64,000 bases of DNA from assembly GCF_042432495.1 (NCBI RefSeq), contig NZ_JBHLXC010000002.1:1116001-1180000 (forward strand). Reading direction: 5' to 3'. Below the pieces are notes generated by a model. The model had not been told where the DNA came from. It worked only from the letters and a program-made list of their open reading frames with translations, and made no database searches. This document shows, piece by piece, positions 17,068 through 25,575 of this stretch. The translations under genes and the position numbers were made by a program. Source of the DNA: Pseudochelatococcus lubricantis (lineage in GTDB: Bacteria > Pseudomonadota > Alphaproteobacteria > Rhizobiales > Beijerinckiaceae). Position 1 is the first letter of the stretch. The number at the start of each line of letters is the position of its first letter.

Positions 17068-19146
17068 ATGGCAAAGCTCATCGTAGACGGCAAGGAGATC
17101 GACGTCCCGGCGGAGTACACGCTGCTGCAGGCGTGCGAGGCGGCGGGCGCGGAAGTGCCGCGCTTCTGCTTCCACGAGCGGCTCTCGATCGCCGGCAACT
17201 GCCGCATGTGCCTCGTCGAGGTGAAGGGCGGCCCGCCCAAGCCCACGGCCTCCTGCGCCATGAACGTGCGCGACCTGCGCCCTGGCCCCAACGGCGAGCC
17301 GCCGGTGGTCCTCACCGGATCGCCGATGGTGAAGAAGGCCCGCGAGGGCGTGATGGAGTTCCTGCTCATCAATCATCCGCTCGATTGTCCGATCTGCGAT
17401 CAGGGCGGCGAGTGCGATCTGCAGGACCAGGCGATGGCTTACGGCGTCGATTCGAGCCGTTTCGCCGAGAACAAGCGCGCGGTCGAGAACAAGTATATCG
17501 GCCCGCTGGTTCGCACCTCCATGAACCGCTGCATCCACTGCACGCGCTGCGTTCGCTTCGTCACGGAAGTGGCGGGTGTGCCAGACCTCGGCGCTATCGG
17601 GCGCGGTGAGGACATGGAGATCACGACCTATCTCGAAAGCGCGATGCGGTCGGAGCTGCAGGGCAACGTCATCGACCTGTGCCCCGTCGGCGCGCTGACC
17701 TCGAAGCCCTACATGTTCAAGGCGCGCCCCTGGGAACTGCTCAAGACCGAATCCATCGACGTGATGGACGCGCTGGGCTCATCCATCCGGGTCGATGCGC
17801 GCGGGCGCGAGGTGATGCGCGTGATGCCGCGTGTGAACGAGGCCATCAATGAGGAATGGATTTCCGATAAGACCCGCTTCATCTGGGACGGGCTGAAGAC
17901 GCAGCGCCTCGACCAGCCCTACGTGCGCGACAATGGCCGGCTGCGCCCGGCCACCTGGCAGGAAGCCTTCGCGCGCGTGGCCGAGAAGGTAAAAGCGGCG
18001 GCGGCTGACCGGATTGGCGCCATCGTCGGCGATCTCGCGGCAGCCGAGGAGAGCTTCGCGCTGAAATCGCTGCTACAGCGGCTCGGCTCGCCCAACATCG
18101 ACGGGCGGCAGGACGGCACCGTGCTCGACCCTATTCTCGGGCGCGCAAGCTACATCTTCAACGCCACCATCGCGGGCGTGCACGAGGCGGATGCAGTGCT
18201 GCTCGTCGGCACCAACCCGCGCCGCGAGGCGGCTGTGCTGAATGCGCGCCTCCGCGAGCGCTGGCGGGGCGGCAACCTGTCGGTCGGCGTGATAGGCGAG
18301 CCGGTCGACCTGACCTATACGCACACCTATCTCGGCGCCGGGCCCGAGACGCTGGCGGCCGTTGCCGACGGCACGCATTCCTTCGCGGAAGTGTTGAAGA
18401 ACGCCGAAAAGCCGCTCGTCGTCGTCGGGCAGGGCGCGCTGACGCGCCCGGACGGCCTCGGCGTTCTGTCGCTCGCGGCGCGTGCAGCGCTGGCAGCTGG
18501 CGCCGTCAAGGACGGCTGGAACGGGTTCTCGGTGCTGCATACGGCGGCGGCGAGGGTCGGTTCACTCGATCTCGGCCTCGTGCCGGGCGAGGGCGGGCTC
18601 GATGCGGCCCATCAGGCAGCGGGCGGCGTCGATGTGCTGTTCCTGCTCGGCGCGGATGAGATCAAGGTCGCGGACGGTCCGTTCGTGGTTTACATCGGCA
18701 CGCATGGCGATCAGGGCGCGCACCGCGCCGACGTCATCCTGCCCGGCGCGACCTATACGGAAAAGTCCGGCATCTACGTCAATACGGAAGGGCGGGCGCA
18801 GATTGCCAACCGGGCGGTGTTCCCGCCGGGGCAGGCGCGAGAGGACTGGGCGATCATCCGGGCGCTTTCGGATGTGCTGGGCCACAGGCTGCCGTTCGAC
18901 AACATCGCGCAGTTGCGCCAGTCGCTGTTCGTGTCGCATCCGCATCTGGCGCGGATCGACGCGGTGGAGCCGGCCGATCCGGTTGCCATCGAGCGGCTCG
19001 CGGCGCTGGGCGGCGCGGTGGAGCGGGCGGGCTTCGAATCGCCCGTGACGGACTTTTACCTGACAAACCCGATTGCCCGCGCGTCGGCGATCATGGCGGA
19101 ATGCTCGGCGCTTGCACTGGGCGTCACCCGTCAGGCAGCAGAATAG
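17068..19146 (+). CDS. nuoG: NADH-quinone oxidoreductase subunit G (75 kDa)
   Basis: Largest peripheral subunit (692 residues) with several iron-sulfur clusters. The N-terminal ferredoxin domain carries CFHERLSIAGNCRMC (cluster N1b). The HCTRCVRF and CPICDQGGECDLQD motifs bind N4/N5-type clusters. The C-terminal two-thirds is a molybdopterin-oxidoreductase-like domain without molybdenum function, showing the LLVGTNPR segment. The ATG at 17068 follows AAGGGAAAGG. The gene begins 11 bp after nuoF. Confidence 0.96.
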   Translation: MAKLIVDGKEIDVPAEYTLLQACEAAGAEVPRFCFHERLSIAGNCRMCLVEVKGGPPKPTASCAMNVRDLRPGPNGEPPVVLTGSPMVKKAREGVMEFLLINHPLDCPICDQGGECDLQDQAMAYGVDSSRFAENKRAVENKYIGPLVRTSMNRCIHCTRCVRFVTEVAGVPDLGAIGRGEDMEITTYLESAMRSELQGNVIDLCPVGALTSKPYMFKARPWELLKTESIDVMDALGSSIRVDARGREVMRVMPRVNEAINEEWISDKTRFIWDGLKTQRLDQPYVRDNGRLRPATWQEAFARVAEKVKAAAADRIGAIVGDLAAAEESFALKSLLQRLGSPNIDGRQDGTVLDPILGRASYIFNATIAGVHEADAVLLVGTNPRREAAVLNARLRERWRGGNLSVGVIGEPVDLTYTHTYLGAGPETLAAVADGTHSFAEVLKNAEKPLVVVGQGALTRPDGLGVLSLAARAALAAGAVKDGWNGFSVLHTAAARVGSLDLGLVPGEGGLDAAHQAAGGVDVLFLLGADEIKVADGPFVVYIGTHGDQGAHRADVILPGATYTEKSGIYVNTEGRAQIANRAVFPPGQAREDWAIIRALSDVLGHRLPFDNIAQLRQSLFVSHPHLARIDAVEPADPVAIERLAALGGAVERAGFESPVTDFYLTNPIARASAIMAECSALALGVTRQAAE

Positions 19147-19156
19147 GAGCGGATCG

Positions 19157-20200
19157 ATGGAAACACTGCTCACGGTGCTGCTCATCCTCGGCAAGAGCCT
19201 GCTGCTGCTCGTCGCGCTGCTGGTGTTCATCGCCTATATCCTGCTCGCAGACCGCAAGATCTGGGCGGCCGTGCAGTTGCGGCGCGGGCCGAACGTCGTC
19301 GGCCCCTATGGTCTGTTCCAGTCCTTCGCGGACCTGCTGAAGTTCGTGTTCAAGGAACCGACGATCCCGGACAGCTCGAACAAGTTCCTGTTCCTGCTGG
19401 CGCCGCTGATCACCTGCGTGCTGGCGATGGCGTCCTGGGCGGTGATCCCGGTCGCGGACGGGTGGGCGATCGCCGATATCAATGTCGGCGTTCTTTACAT
19501 CCTGGCGATTTCGTCACTTGGCGTCTACGGCATCATCATCGGCGGCTGGGCCTCGAACTCGAAATATCCGTTCCTCAGCGCGCTGCGTTCGGCGGCGCAG
19601 ATGGTCAGCTACGAGGTGTCGATTGGCTTCGTCATCGTCACCGTGCTGCTCTGCGCGGGATCACTCAACCTGAACGAGATCGTGCGCGCGCAGCAGGATC
19701 ACGGGCTCGCGACGTCGCTCGGCCTGCCATGGCTGACGTTCCTGAACTGGTACTGGCTGCCGCTTTTCCCGATGCTGGTCATCTTCTTCATCTCGGCGCT
19801 CGCCGAGACGAACCGGCCGCCCTTCGATCTGGCGGAAGCGGAATCGGAACTTGTGGCCGGCTTCATGGTCGAGTACGGCTCGACGCCCTACCTGCTGTTC
19901 ATGCTCGGCGAATATGTGTCGATCATGGTGATGTGCGCGATGACGTCGATCCTGTTCCTGGGGGGCTGGACGTCGCCGATCGGCATTCCCCCGTTCACCT
20001 GGGTGCCGGGCGTGGTGTGGTTCACGATCAAGATGTCGCTGGTGTTCTTCATGTTCGCCATGACCAAAGCTTTCGTGCCGCGCTATCGCTATGACCAGTT
20101 GATGCGGCTTGGCTGGAAAGTGTTCCTGCCGATCTCGCTCGTCATGGTGATCGCGGTTGCGTTCGTGCTGAAGTTGACTGGCTGGGCGCAAGCCGGGTGA
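19157..20200 (+). CDS. nuoH: NADH-quinone oxidoreductase subunit H
   Basis: Membrane-arm subunit that joins the peripheral arm and forms much of the quinone tunnel. 347 residues with about eight helices. The conserved acidic loop AETNRPPFDLAEAESELVAGF lies near residues 215-235, with the ADRK and RRGPN motifs near the N-terminus. The start ATG at 19157 follows AGGAGCGG. The stop overlaps the GTG of the next small membrane gene. Confidence 0.97.
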   Translation: METLLTVLLILGKSLLLLVALLVFIAYILLADRKIWAAVQLRRGPNVVGPYGLFQSFADLLKFVFKEPTIPDSSNKFLFLLAPLITCVLAMASWAVIPVADGWAIADINVGVLYILAISSLGVYGIIIGGWASNSKYPFLSALRSAAQMVSYEVSIGFVIVTVLLCAGSLNLNEIVRAQQDHGLATSLGLPWLTFLNWYWLPLFPMLVIFFISALAETNRPPFDLAEAESELVAGFMVEYGSTPYLLFMLGEYVSIMVMCAMTSILFLGGWTSPIGIPPFTWVPGVVWFTIKMSLVFFMFAMTKAFVPRYRYDQLMRLGWKVFLPISLVMVIAVAFVLKLTGWAQAG

Positions 20201-20460
20201 GCCTGCCGGCGGTTGTGCCGCAGGCGGCGGTAATTGGCGGGCTTCTCGGCCTGTCAATGGGGTTGATCGGATACGGGCTTGCGTCCCGTGTCATCGAGGC
20301 GTGGCTCGACGCGGCGGAATGCGACGAGGACGAACCGGTGGCCATGACGCGAGACGAACTCGAACGGTGGGCCATCGGCTTCCGGCGGATGGTGCTGGCC
20401 GGTACCGTGATCTTGTTTCCGTTGGCGGGCTTTCTGATGGGCCTTGCCATCGGTGGTTGA
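20197..20460 (+). CDS. Two-helix membrane protein between nuoH and nuoI, function unknown
   Basis: An 87-residue protein with two predicted membrane helices (about residues 11-29 and 64-86) joined by an acidic, charged loop containing ECDEDEP. It starts on GTG overlapping the nuoH stop by four bases and runs in the operon direction, so it should be made with complex I. I do not recognise a family. It could be a supernumerary subunit, an assembly factor or a non-essential hitchhiker; nothing in the sequence decides. The coupled start and hydrophobic helices argue that it is real. Confidence 0.72.
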   Translation: MSLPAVVPQAAVIGGLLGLSMGLIGYGLASRVIEAWLDAAECDEDEPVAMTRDELERWAIGFRRMVLAGTVILFPLAGFLMGLAIGG

Positions 20461-20503
20461 GGTTCGCGCACGGGTGCGCGGTATTAAAAGAGCGAGGCGG
20501 GCG

Positions 20504-20992
20504 ATGAGGCTCGATCAGGCTGCGAGGGCGCTGTTGTTGAAGGAGTTCGTGTCGGCATTTCTGCTGTCGATGCGCTATTTCTTCAAGCCGAAGGCGACGT
20601 TGAACTACCCCTACGAGAAGGGGCAGATCAGTCCGCGGTTTCGCGGCGAGCATGCGCTGCGCCGCTATCCGAACGGGGAGGAGCGCTGCATCGCGTGCAA
20701 GCTGTGCGAGGCGATCTGCCCGGCGCAGGCCATCACCATCGAGGCGGGGCCGCGCCGCAACGACGGCACGCGCCGCACCACCCGTTACGATATCGACATG
20801 GTGAAGTGCATCTACTGCGGCTTCTGTCAGGAAGCCTGCCCTGTCGATGCCATCGTCGAGGGGCCGAACTTCGAGTTCGCGACGGAGACCCGCGAGGAAC
20901 TCTATTACGACAAGGAGCGGCTTCTGGCCAACGGCGCGCGCTGGGAGCGGGAAATAGCCCGCAACATCGCGGCGGACGCGCCCTATCGCTGA
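20504..20992 (+). CDS. nuoI: NADH-quinone oxidoreductase subunit I (two [4Fe-4S] ferredoxin)
   Basis: Peripheral-arm subunit of 162 residues carrying clusters N6a and N6b on the path to N2. The two ferredoxin motifs CIACKLCEAICPAQAI and CIYCGFCQEACPVDAI are complete. An N-terminal amphipathic helix (FVSAFLLSMRYFFKPK) attaches it to the membrane. I chose the ATG at 20504, which gives the standard length; the frame is open to 20444. Confidence 0.97.
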   Translation: MRLDQAARALLLKEFVSAFLLSMRYFFKPKATLNYPYEKGQISPRFRGEHALRRYPNGEERCIACKLCEAICPAQAITIEAGPRRNDGTRRTTRYDIDMVKCIYCGFCQEACPVDAIVEGPNFEFATETREELYYDKERLLANGARWEREIARNIAADAPYR

Positions 20993-20997
20993 ATTTG

Positions 20998-21015
20998 AAC
21001 CCGGTTCGCCGGGTT
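20998..21015 (+). terminator. UUCG hairpin between nuoI and nuoJ
   Basis: Arms AACCCGG and CCGGGTT close on a TTCG tetraloop, one of the most stable RNA loops, and are followed by TATCGTTTG. It sits 6 bases after the nuoI stop, inside the operon. It lacks a long U run, so it is more likely a partial attenuator or an RNA-stability element than a full terminator. Confidence 0.6.
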
Positions 21016-21088
21016 TATCGTTTGATATCAATCGGCTGTGTCATCATGCGGAAGTTTGCTGACAGGGCCACAAAGGCGGGATCCGGGC

Positions 21089-21706
21089 ATGGCTGCAGCG
21101 GCCTTCTTTTATCTGTTTGCGGGTATCTGCATCGCGTCGGCGTTCATGGTGATCGCCGGGCGTAACCCGGTGACGTCGGTGCTGTTCCTGATCCTCGCGT
21201 TCTTCAACGCGGCGGGCCTCTTCGTCCTGATCGGCGCCGAGTTTCTGGCGATGATGCTCGTTGTCGTCTATGTCGGCGCGGTGGCGGTGTTGTTCCTGTT
21301 CGTCGTGATGATGATCGACGTGGACTTCGCCGAGTTGAAGGCGGGCTTCCTGCAATACCTGCCTGTCGGTGCGCTGGTGGCGATCGTGTTCCTCATCGAA
21401 CTCGTCATGGTCGTGGGCACGCTGTTCGCCGATCCGGCGAGCCTGCAGGTGGCGGCGGGCGCCGTCGCCGATGCGCCGGCCGCGGGGGTGACGAACACGC
21501 AGGCCATCGGGCAGGTGCTCTATACGCAGTATCTGTTCGCCTTTCAGGCGGCGGGCTTCGTGCTGCTGGTGGCAATGGTGGGCGCGATCGTGCTGACGCT
21601 GCGCCACAAGCCGAACGTGAAGCGCCAGGATATCGCCGAGCAGGTGGCACGCTCGCACAAGACCGTCATCGAGTTGAAGAAAGTGCCGTCGAGGCAGGGT
21701 GTCTGA
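21089..21706 (+). CDS. nuoJ: NADH-quinone oxidoreductase subunit J
   Basis: Membrane-arm subunit, 205 residues, five predicted helices. The third helix contains the conserved VVYVGAVAVLFLFVVMM stretch, whose pi-bulge and glycine take part in the conformational coupling of the proton pump. I start it at the ATG 21089, which gives an AAAAFFYLFAG N-terminus normal for the family; the frame is open to 21038. The 96-bp gap before it, with the UUCG hairpin, is the largest within the operon. Confidence 0.95.
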   Translation: MAAAAFFYLFAGICIASAFMVIAGRNPVTSVLFLILAFFNAAGLFVLIGAEFLAMMLVVVYVGAVAVLFLFVVMMIDVDFAELKAGFLQYLPVGALVAIVFLIELVMVVGTLFADPASLQVAAGAVADAPAAGVTNTQAIGQVLYTQYLFAFQAAGFVLLVAMVGAIVLTLRHKPNVKRQDIAEQVARSHKTVIELKKVPSRQGV

Positions 21707-21721
21707 GGAGGGCGAGGGAAA

Positions 21722-22030
21722 ATGGAAATCGGGCTCGTTCATTACCTCACGGTGGCGGCGGTGTTGTTCACGCTCGGTGTGTTCGGCATCTTCATCAACC
21801 GCAAGAACGTGATCGTCATCCTGATGTCGATCGAGCTGATCTTGCTGGCGGTGAACATCAACCTCGTCGCATTCTCGATATTCACCAACACCATCGCGGG
21901 GCAGATCTTCGCGCTTCTCGTGCTGACCGTGGCGGCGGCGGAGACGGCGATCGGGCTTGCCATTCTGGTGGTCTACTTCCGCAACCGCGGCACCATCGCG
22001 GTTGAGGATATCAACTTGATGAAGGGCTGA
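21722..22030 (+). CDS. nuoK: NADH-quinone oxidoreductase subunit K
   Basis: Small membrane-arm subunit of exactly 102 residues with three helices. The two buried glutamates of the proton path are visible, in SIELILLAVN and AAAETAIGLA. An AGGGAAA ribosome site precedes the ATG. The gene begins 15 bp after nuoJ and ends 11 bp before nuoL. Confidence 0.97.
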   Translation: MEIGLVHYLTVAAVLFTLGVFGIFINRKNVIVILMSIELILLAVNINLVAFSIFTNTIAGQIFALLVLTVAAAETAIGLAILVVYFRNRGTIAVEDINLMKG

Positions 22031-22041
22031 GGGCAGGCCGA

Positions 22042-24054
22042 ATGTACCAGGCAATCGTCTTTCTGCCGCTTGTCGGCTTCCTTGTCGCGGGCCTGTTCGG
22101 CCGGTTTCTCGGCGCGCGCGCCAGCGAGATCGTCACCACGTCCCTGCTGTTCGTATCCGCGCTCTTGTCGTGGGTAGCGTTCATCTCCGTGGGGTTCGGC
22201 ACGGAAACGTTCACCGTGCCGGTGGCGCGCTGGATCACGTCGGGTTCGCTCGTCGTCGACTGGGCGTTCCGCATCGATACGCTGACCGTGGTGATGCTGG
22301 TCGTCGTCAATACCGTGTCGGCGCTGGTGCACCTCTACTCCATCGGCTATATGCACGAGGATCCGTCGCGGCCGCGCTTCTTCGCCTATCTGTCGTTGTT
22401 CACCTTTGCCATGCTGATGCTGGTGACGGCGGACAATCTGGTGCAGATGTTCTTCGGTTGGGAAGGCGTGGGCCTCGCGAGCTACCTGCTGATCGGCTTC
22501 TGGTACGAAAAGCCGTCGGCCTGCGCGGCAGCGATGAAGGCCTTCATCGTCAACCGCGTCGGTGACTTCGGCTTCATGCTCGGTCTGCTGCTGACCTTCG
22601 TGCTGTTCGATTCGGTCGCCTTCAGCGACATCTTCTCGCGCACGGGTGAACTGAAGGACGCGACGTTCCACTTCATCGGCTTCGAATGGCATGCGCTCAC
22701 GCTGGTGTCGCTGCTGCTCTTCGTGGGTGCGATGGGCAAGTCGGCGCAGTTCCTGCTGCACACCTGGCTGCCGGACGCCATGGAGGGCCCGACACCGGTC
22801 TCCGCTCTCATCCACGCCGCCACCATGGTGACGGCGGGCGTGTTCATGGTCGCGCGCATGTCGCCGGTGTTTGAATACGCGCCGGACGCCTCGTCGGTAG
22901 TGATCGTTGTGGGCGCGGTGACGGCCTTCTTCGCGGCAACCGTCGGTCTCGTCCAGAACGACATCAAGCGCGTGATCGCCTATTCGACCTGCTCGCAGCT
23001 CGGTTACATGTTCGTGGCGCTCGGGGTCGGCGCCTACGGTGCGGGCGTGTTCCACCTGTTCACGCACGCCTTCTTCAAGGCGCTGCTGTTCCTCGGCGCC
23101 GGCTCGGTGATCCACGCGATGCACCATGAGCAGGACATGCGCAAGATGGGCGGCCTGCGGAAGTACATTCCCTTCACGGCCGCGGCCATGACCGTCGGCA
23201 CGCTGGCGCTGACGGGCTTTCCCTTCACGGCGGGCTTCTACTCCAAGGACGCGATCATCGAATCGGCCTACGCCTCGCACGCACCGGGCGCGACCTTCGC
23301 CTTTATCGCGACGGTGCTCGCGGCGCTGATGACGTCGTTCTACTCCTGGCGGCTCTACTTCCTCACCTTCGAGGGCAAGCCGCGTTGGGGGAGCGATGCC
23401 GAAGAGGGGCATGCTCATGCCAGTCATGCTCATGCCGATCACGCGCATGATGACCACGCGCATGACGAACATCACGGCCACGATCATACACCGCACGAAA
23501 GTCCCTGGGTGATGCGCGGGCCGCTGGTGGTGCTGTCGCTGGGCGCGCTGTTCGCGGGCCTCGTGTTCTCGGGCGCGTTCATCGGCGAGGGGTATGACGC
23601 CTTCTGGAAGGGCGCGATCTTCACGGGTGAACACAACCACATCCTGCACGAGATGCATGAGGTGCCGCTGTGGGTGAAGCTTGCGCCGTTCGTGATGATG
23701 GTCGCCGGCTTCCTGATCGCGTTGTGGTTCTATGTGCTGGATCCGGCGAAGCCGCAGCAGCTCGCGTCCGCCAATCCGCTGCTTTACCGCTTCCTGCTCA
23801 ACAAGTGGTACATCGACGAGCTGTACGACTTCCTGTTCGTGCGCGCGGCCAAACGGCTCGGCAACTTCCTGTGGAAGCGGGGCGACGGCTGGCTGATCGA
23901 CGGCTTCGGGCCTGACGGCGTCTCGGCGCGGGTGCTCGATGTGACGGGGCGTGTCGTCAAGCTGCAATCGGGCTACGTCTACCACTACGCATTCGCGATG
24001 CTTGTCGGCGTCGCGGCCTTTGTCACCTGGTACATTTTCGGGGGCGCGATCTGA
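22042..24054 (+). CDS. nuoL: NADH-quinone oxidoreductase subunit L (distal proton pump) with His-rich loop
   Basis: Antiporter-like subunit at the tip of the membrane arm, 670 residues and about 16 helices, including the long lateral helix. The proton-channel motifs WEGVGLASYLLIGFW, MGKSAQFLLHTWLPDAMEGPTPVSALIHAATMV and HAFFKALLFLGAGSVIH are intact. Residues of about 453 to 485 form a loop with 13 histidines alternating with Ala and Asp. The loop lies between helices in the C-terminal third and is longer than the short equivalent in E. coli NuoL. The stop overlaps the nuoM start by one base. Confidence 0.97.
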   Translation: MYQAIVFLPLVGFLVAGLFGRFLGARASEIVTTSLLFVSALLSWVAFISVGFGTETFTVPVARWITSGSLVVDWAFRIDTLTVVMLVVVNTVSALVHLYSIGYMHEDPSRPRFFAYLSLFTFAMLMLVTADNLVQMFFGWEGVGLASYLLIGFWYEKPSACAAAMKAFIVNRVGDFGFMLGLLLTFVLFDSVAFSDIFSRTGELKDATFHFIGFEWHALTLVSLLLFVGAMGKSAQFLLHTWLPDAMEGPTPVSALIHAATMVTAGVFMVARMSPVFEYAPDASSVVIVVGAVTAFFAATVGLVQNDIKRVIAYSTCSQLGYMFVALGVGAYGAGVFHLFTHAFFKALLFLGAGSVIHAMHHEQDMRKMGGLRKYIPFTAAAMTVGTLALTGFPFTAGFYSKDAIIESAYASHAPGATFAFIATVLAALMTSFYSWRLYFLTFEGKPRWGSDAEEGHAHASHAHADHAHDDHAHDEHHGHDHTPHESPWVMRGPLVVLSLGALFAGLVFSGAFIGEGYDAFWKGAIFTGEHNHILHEMHEVPLWVKLAPFVMMVAGFLIALWFYVLDPAKPQQLASANPLLYRFLLNKWYIDELYDFLFVRAAKRLGNFLWKRGDGWLIDGFGPDGVSARVLDVTGRVVKLQSGYVYHYAFAMLVGVAAFVTWYIFGGAI

Positions 24055-25565
24055 TGTTTGGCCTTGGCATCCTTTCGGGCCTGCTGCTGCTGCCACTGGT
24101 CGGCGCGGCGGTCATCCTGACACTGCGCGGCGACGACGCGGCCGTGCAATCGAACGCGCGCTCCATCGCGCTGGCGACGACGATCATCACCTTCGTCGTC
24201 TCGCTCGTCGCGTGGGGTCGGTTCGATGCAGCCGATCCAGCCTTCCAGCTTGTCGAGACGCATCCGTGGCTCGCCGAAAGCGTGACCTTCAAGCTCGGCG
24301 TGGACGGGTTCTCGTTTCCGCTGGTGCTGCTGACCACCTTCCTGATGCCGTTTTGCATCGCGGCGTCGTGGAACTCGATCACCTCGCGCGTGCGTGCCTA
24401 CTACGTGGCGTTCCTCGTGCTGGAAACGACGCTGCTCGGCGTGTTTGTGGCGCTCGATCTGGTGCTGTTCTACGTGTTCTTCGAGGCCGGCCTCATCCCG
24501 ATGTTCCTTATCATCGGCATCTGGGGCGGCAAGCGGCGCATCTACGCCAGCTTCAAGTTCTTCCTCTACACGCTGCTCGGCTCGCTGCTGATGTTCCTCG
24601 CCATCCTTGCCATGTATTGGCAGGCGGGGACGACCGATATTCCGACACTGCTGGCGTTCAAATTCGACCCGAACCTGCAGATCTGGCTGTGGCTTGCGTT
24701 CTTCGCCTCGTTCGCGGTCAAGATGCCGATGTGGCCGGTGCATACCTGGCTGCCAGATGCGCACGTCGAGGCGCCGACGGCGGGCTCGGTCATCCTGGCC
24801 GGTATCATGCTGAAGATGGGCGGTTACGGTTTCATCCGCTTCTCGATCCCCATGTTCCCGGATGCCTCGGTCTACTTTCAGCCGCTAGTCTTCGCGCTGT
24901 CGGTGGTGGCGATTATCTACACCTCGCTGGTGGCGCTGGCGCAGCAGGACATCAAGAAGCTTATCGCGTATTCGTCCATCGCGCACATGGGCTTCGTCAC
25001 CATGGGGCTGTTCACGCTCACCCAGCAGGGCATTCAGGGCGCGATGTTCCAGATGATCTCGCACGGCCTTGTGTCGGGGGCGCTGTTCTTTGCCGTGGGC
25101 ATCATTTACGACCGCATGCACACGCGCGAGATCGCGGCCTATGGCGGGTTGGTGCACCGCATGCCCCACTACGCGGTGGCATTCATGATCTTCACGATGG
25201 CGAACATCGGCCTGCCGGGCACGTCCGGCTTCATCGGGGAGTTCATGACGCTCGCCGGCGCCTTCCGCGCCAATCCCTGGGTTGCGTTCTTCGCCGCGAC
25301 GGGCCTCATCCTGTCCGCGCCCTATGCGCTTTGGCTCTACCGGCGCGTGATCTTCGGGCCGCTGGAGAAGGAAAGCCTCAAGTCGATCCTTGATCTCGAT
25401 CGGCGTGAGATTGCGTCCGTCGTGCCGCTGATCCTGCTCATCATCTGGTACGGCGTGCGGCCCGATGACATTCTGAACGTGTTCGCTCCGGCGACGGAGC
25501 ATCTGTTAAAATCTACCGAAGCGGCGCTTGCGCTCGTCAAGACCGCAGCCGTTACCGTGCAATGA
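24054..25565 (+). CDS. nuoM: NADH-quinone oxidoreductase subunit M (proton pump)
   Basis: Antiporter-like membrane subunit, 503 residues, about 14 helices. The conserved FFEAGLIPMFLIIGIWGG helix contains the key Glu. The lysine-bearing segment KMPMWPVHTWLPDAHVEAPTAGSV and the HMGFVTMGLF helix follow. Stop of nuoL and start of nuoM share one base (TGATG), a classic coupled junction. Confidence 0.97.
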   Translation: MFGLGILSGLLLLPLVGAAVILTLRGDDAAVQSNARSIALATTIITFVVSLVAWGRFDAADPAFQLVETHPWLAESVTFKLGVDGFSFPLVLLTTFLMPFCIAASWNSITSRVRAYYVAFLVLETTLLGVFVALDLVLFYVFFEAGLIPMFLIIGIWGGKRRIYASFKFFLYTLLGSLLMFLAILAMYWQAGTTDIPTLLAFKFDPNLQIWLWLAFFASFAVKMPMWPVHTWLPDAHVEAPTAGSVILAGIMLKMGGYGFIRFSIPMFPDASVYFQPLVFALSVVAIIYTSLVALAQQDIKKLIAYSSIAHMGFVTMGLFTLTQQGIQGAMFQMISHGLVSGALFFAVGIIYDRMHTREIAAYGGLVHRMPHYAVAFMIFTMANIGLPGTSGFIGEFMTLAGAFRANPWVAFFAATGLILSAPYALWLYRRVIFGPLEKESLKSILDLDRREIASVVPLILLIIWYGVRPDDILNVFAPATEHLLKSTEAALALVKTAAVTVQ

Positions 25566-25575
25566 GGCCAGAGCG

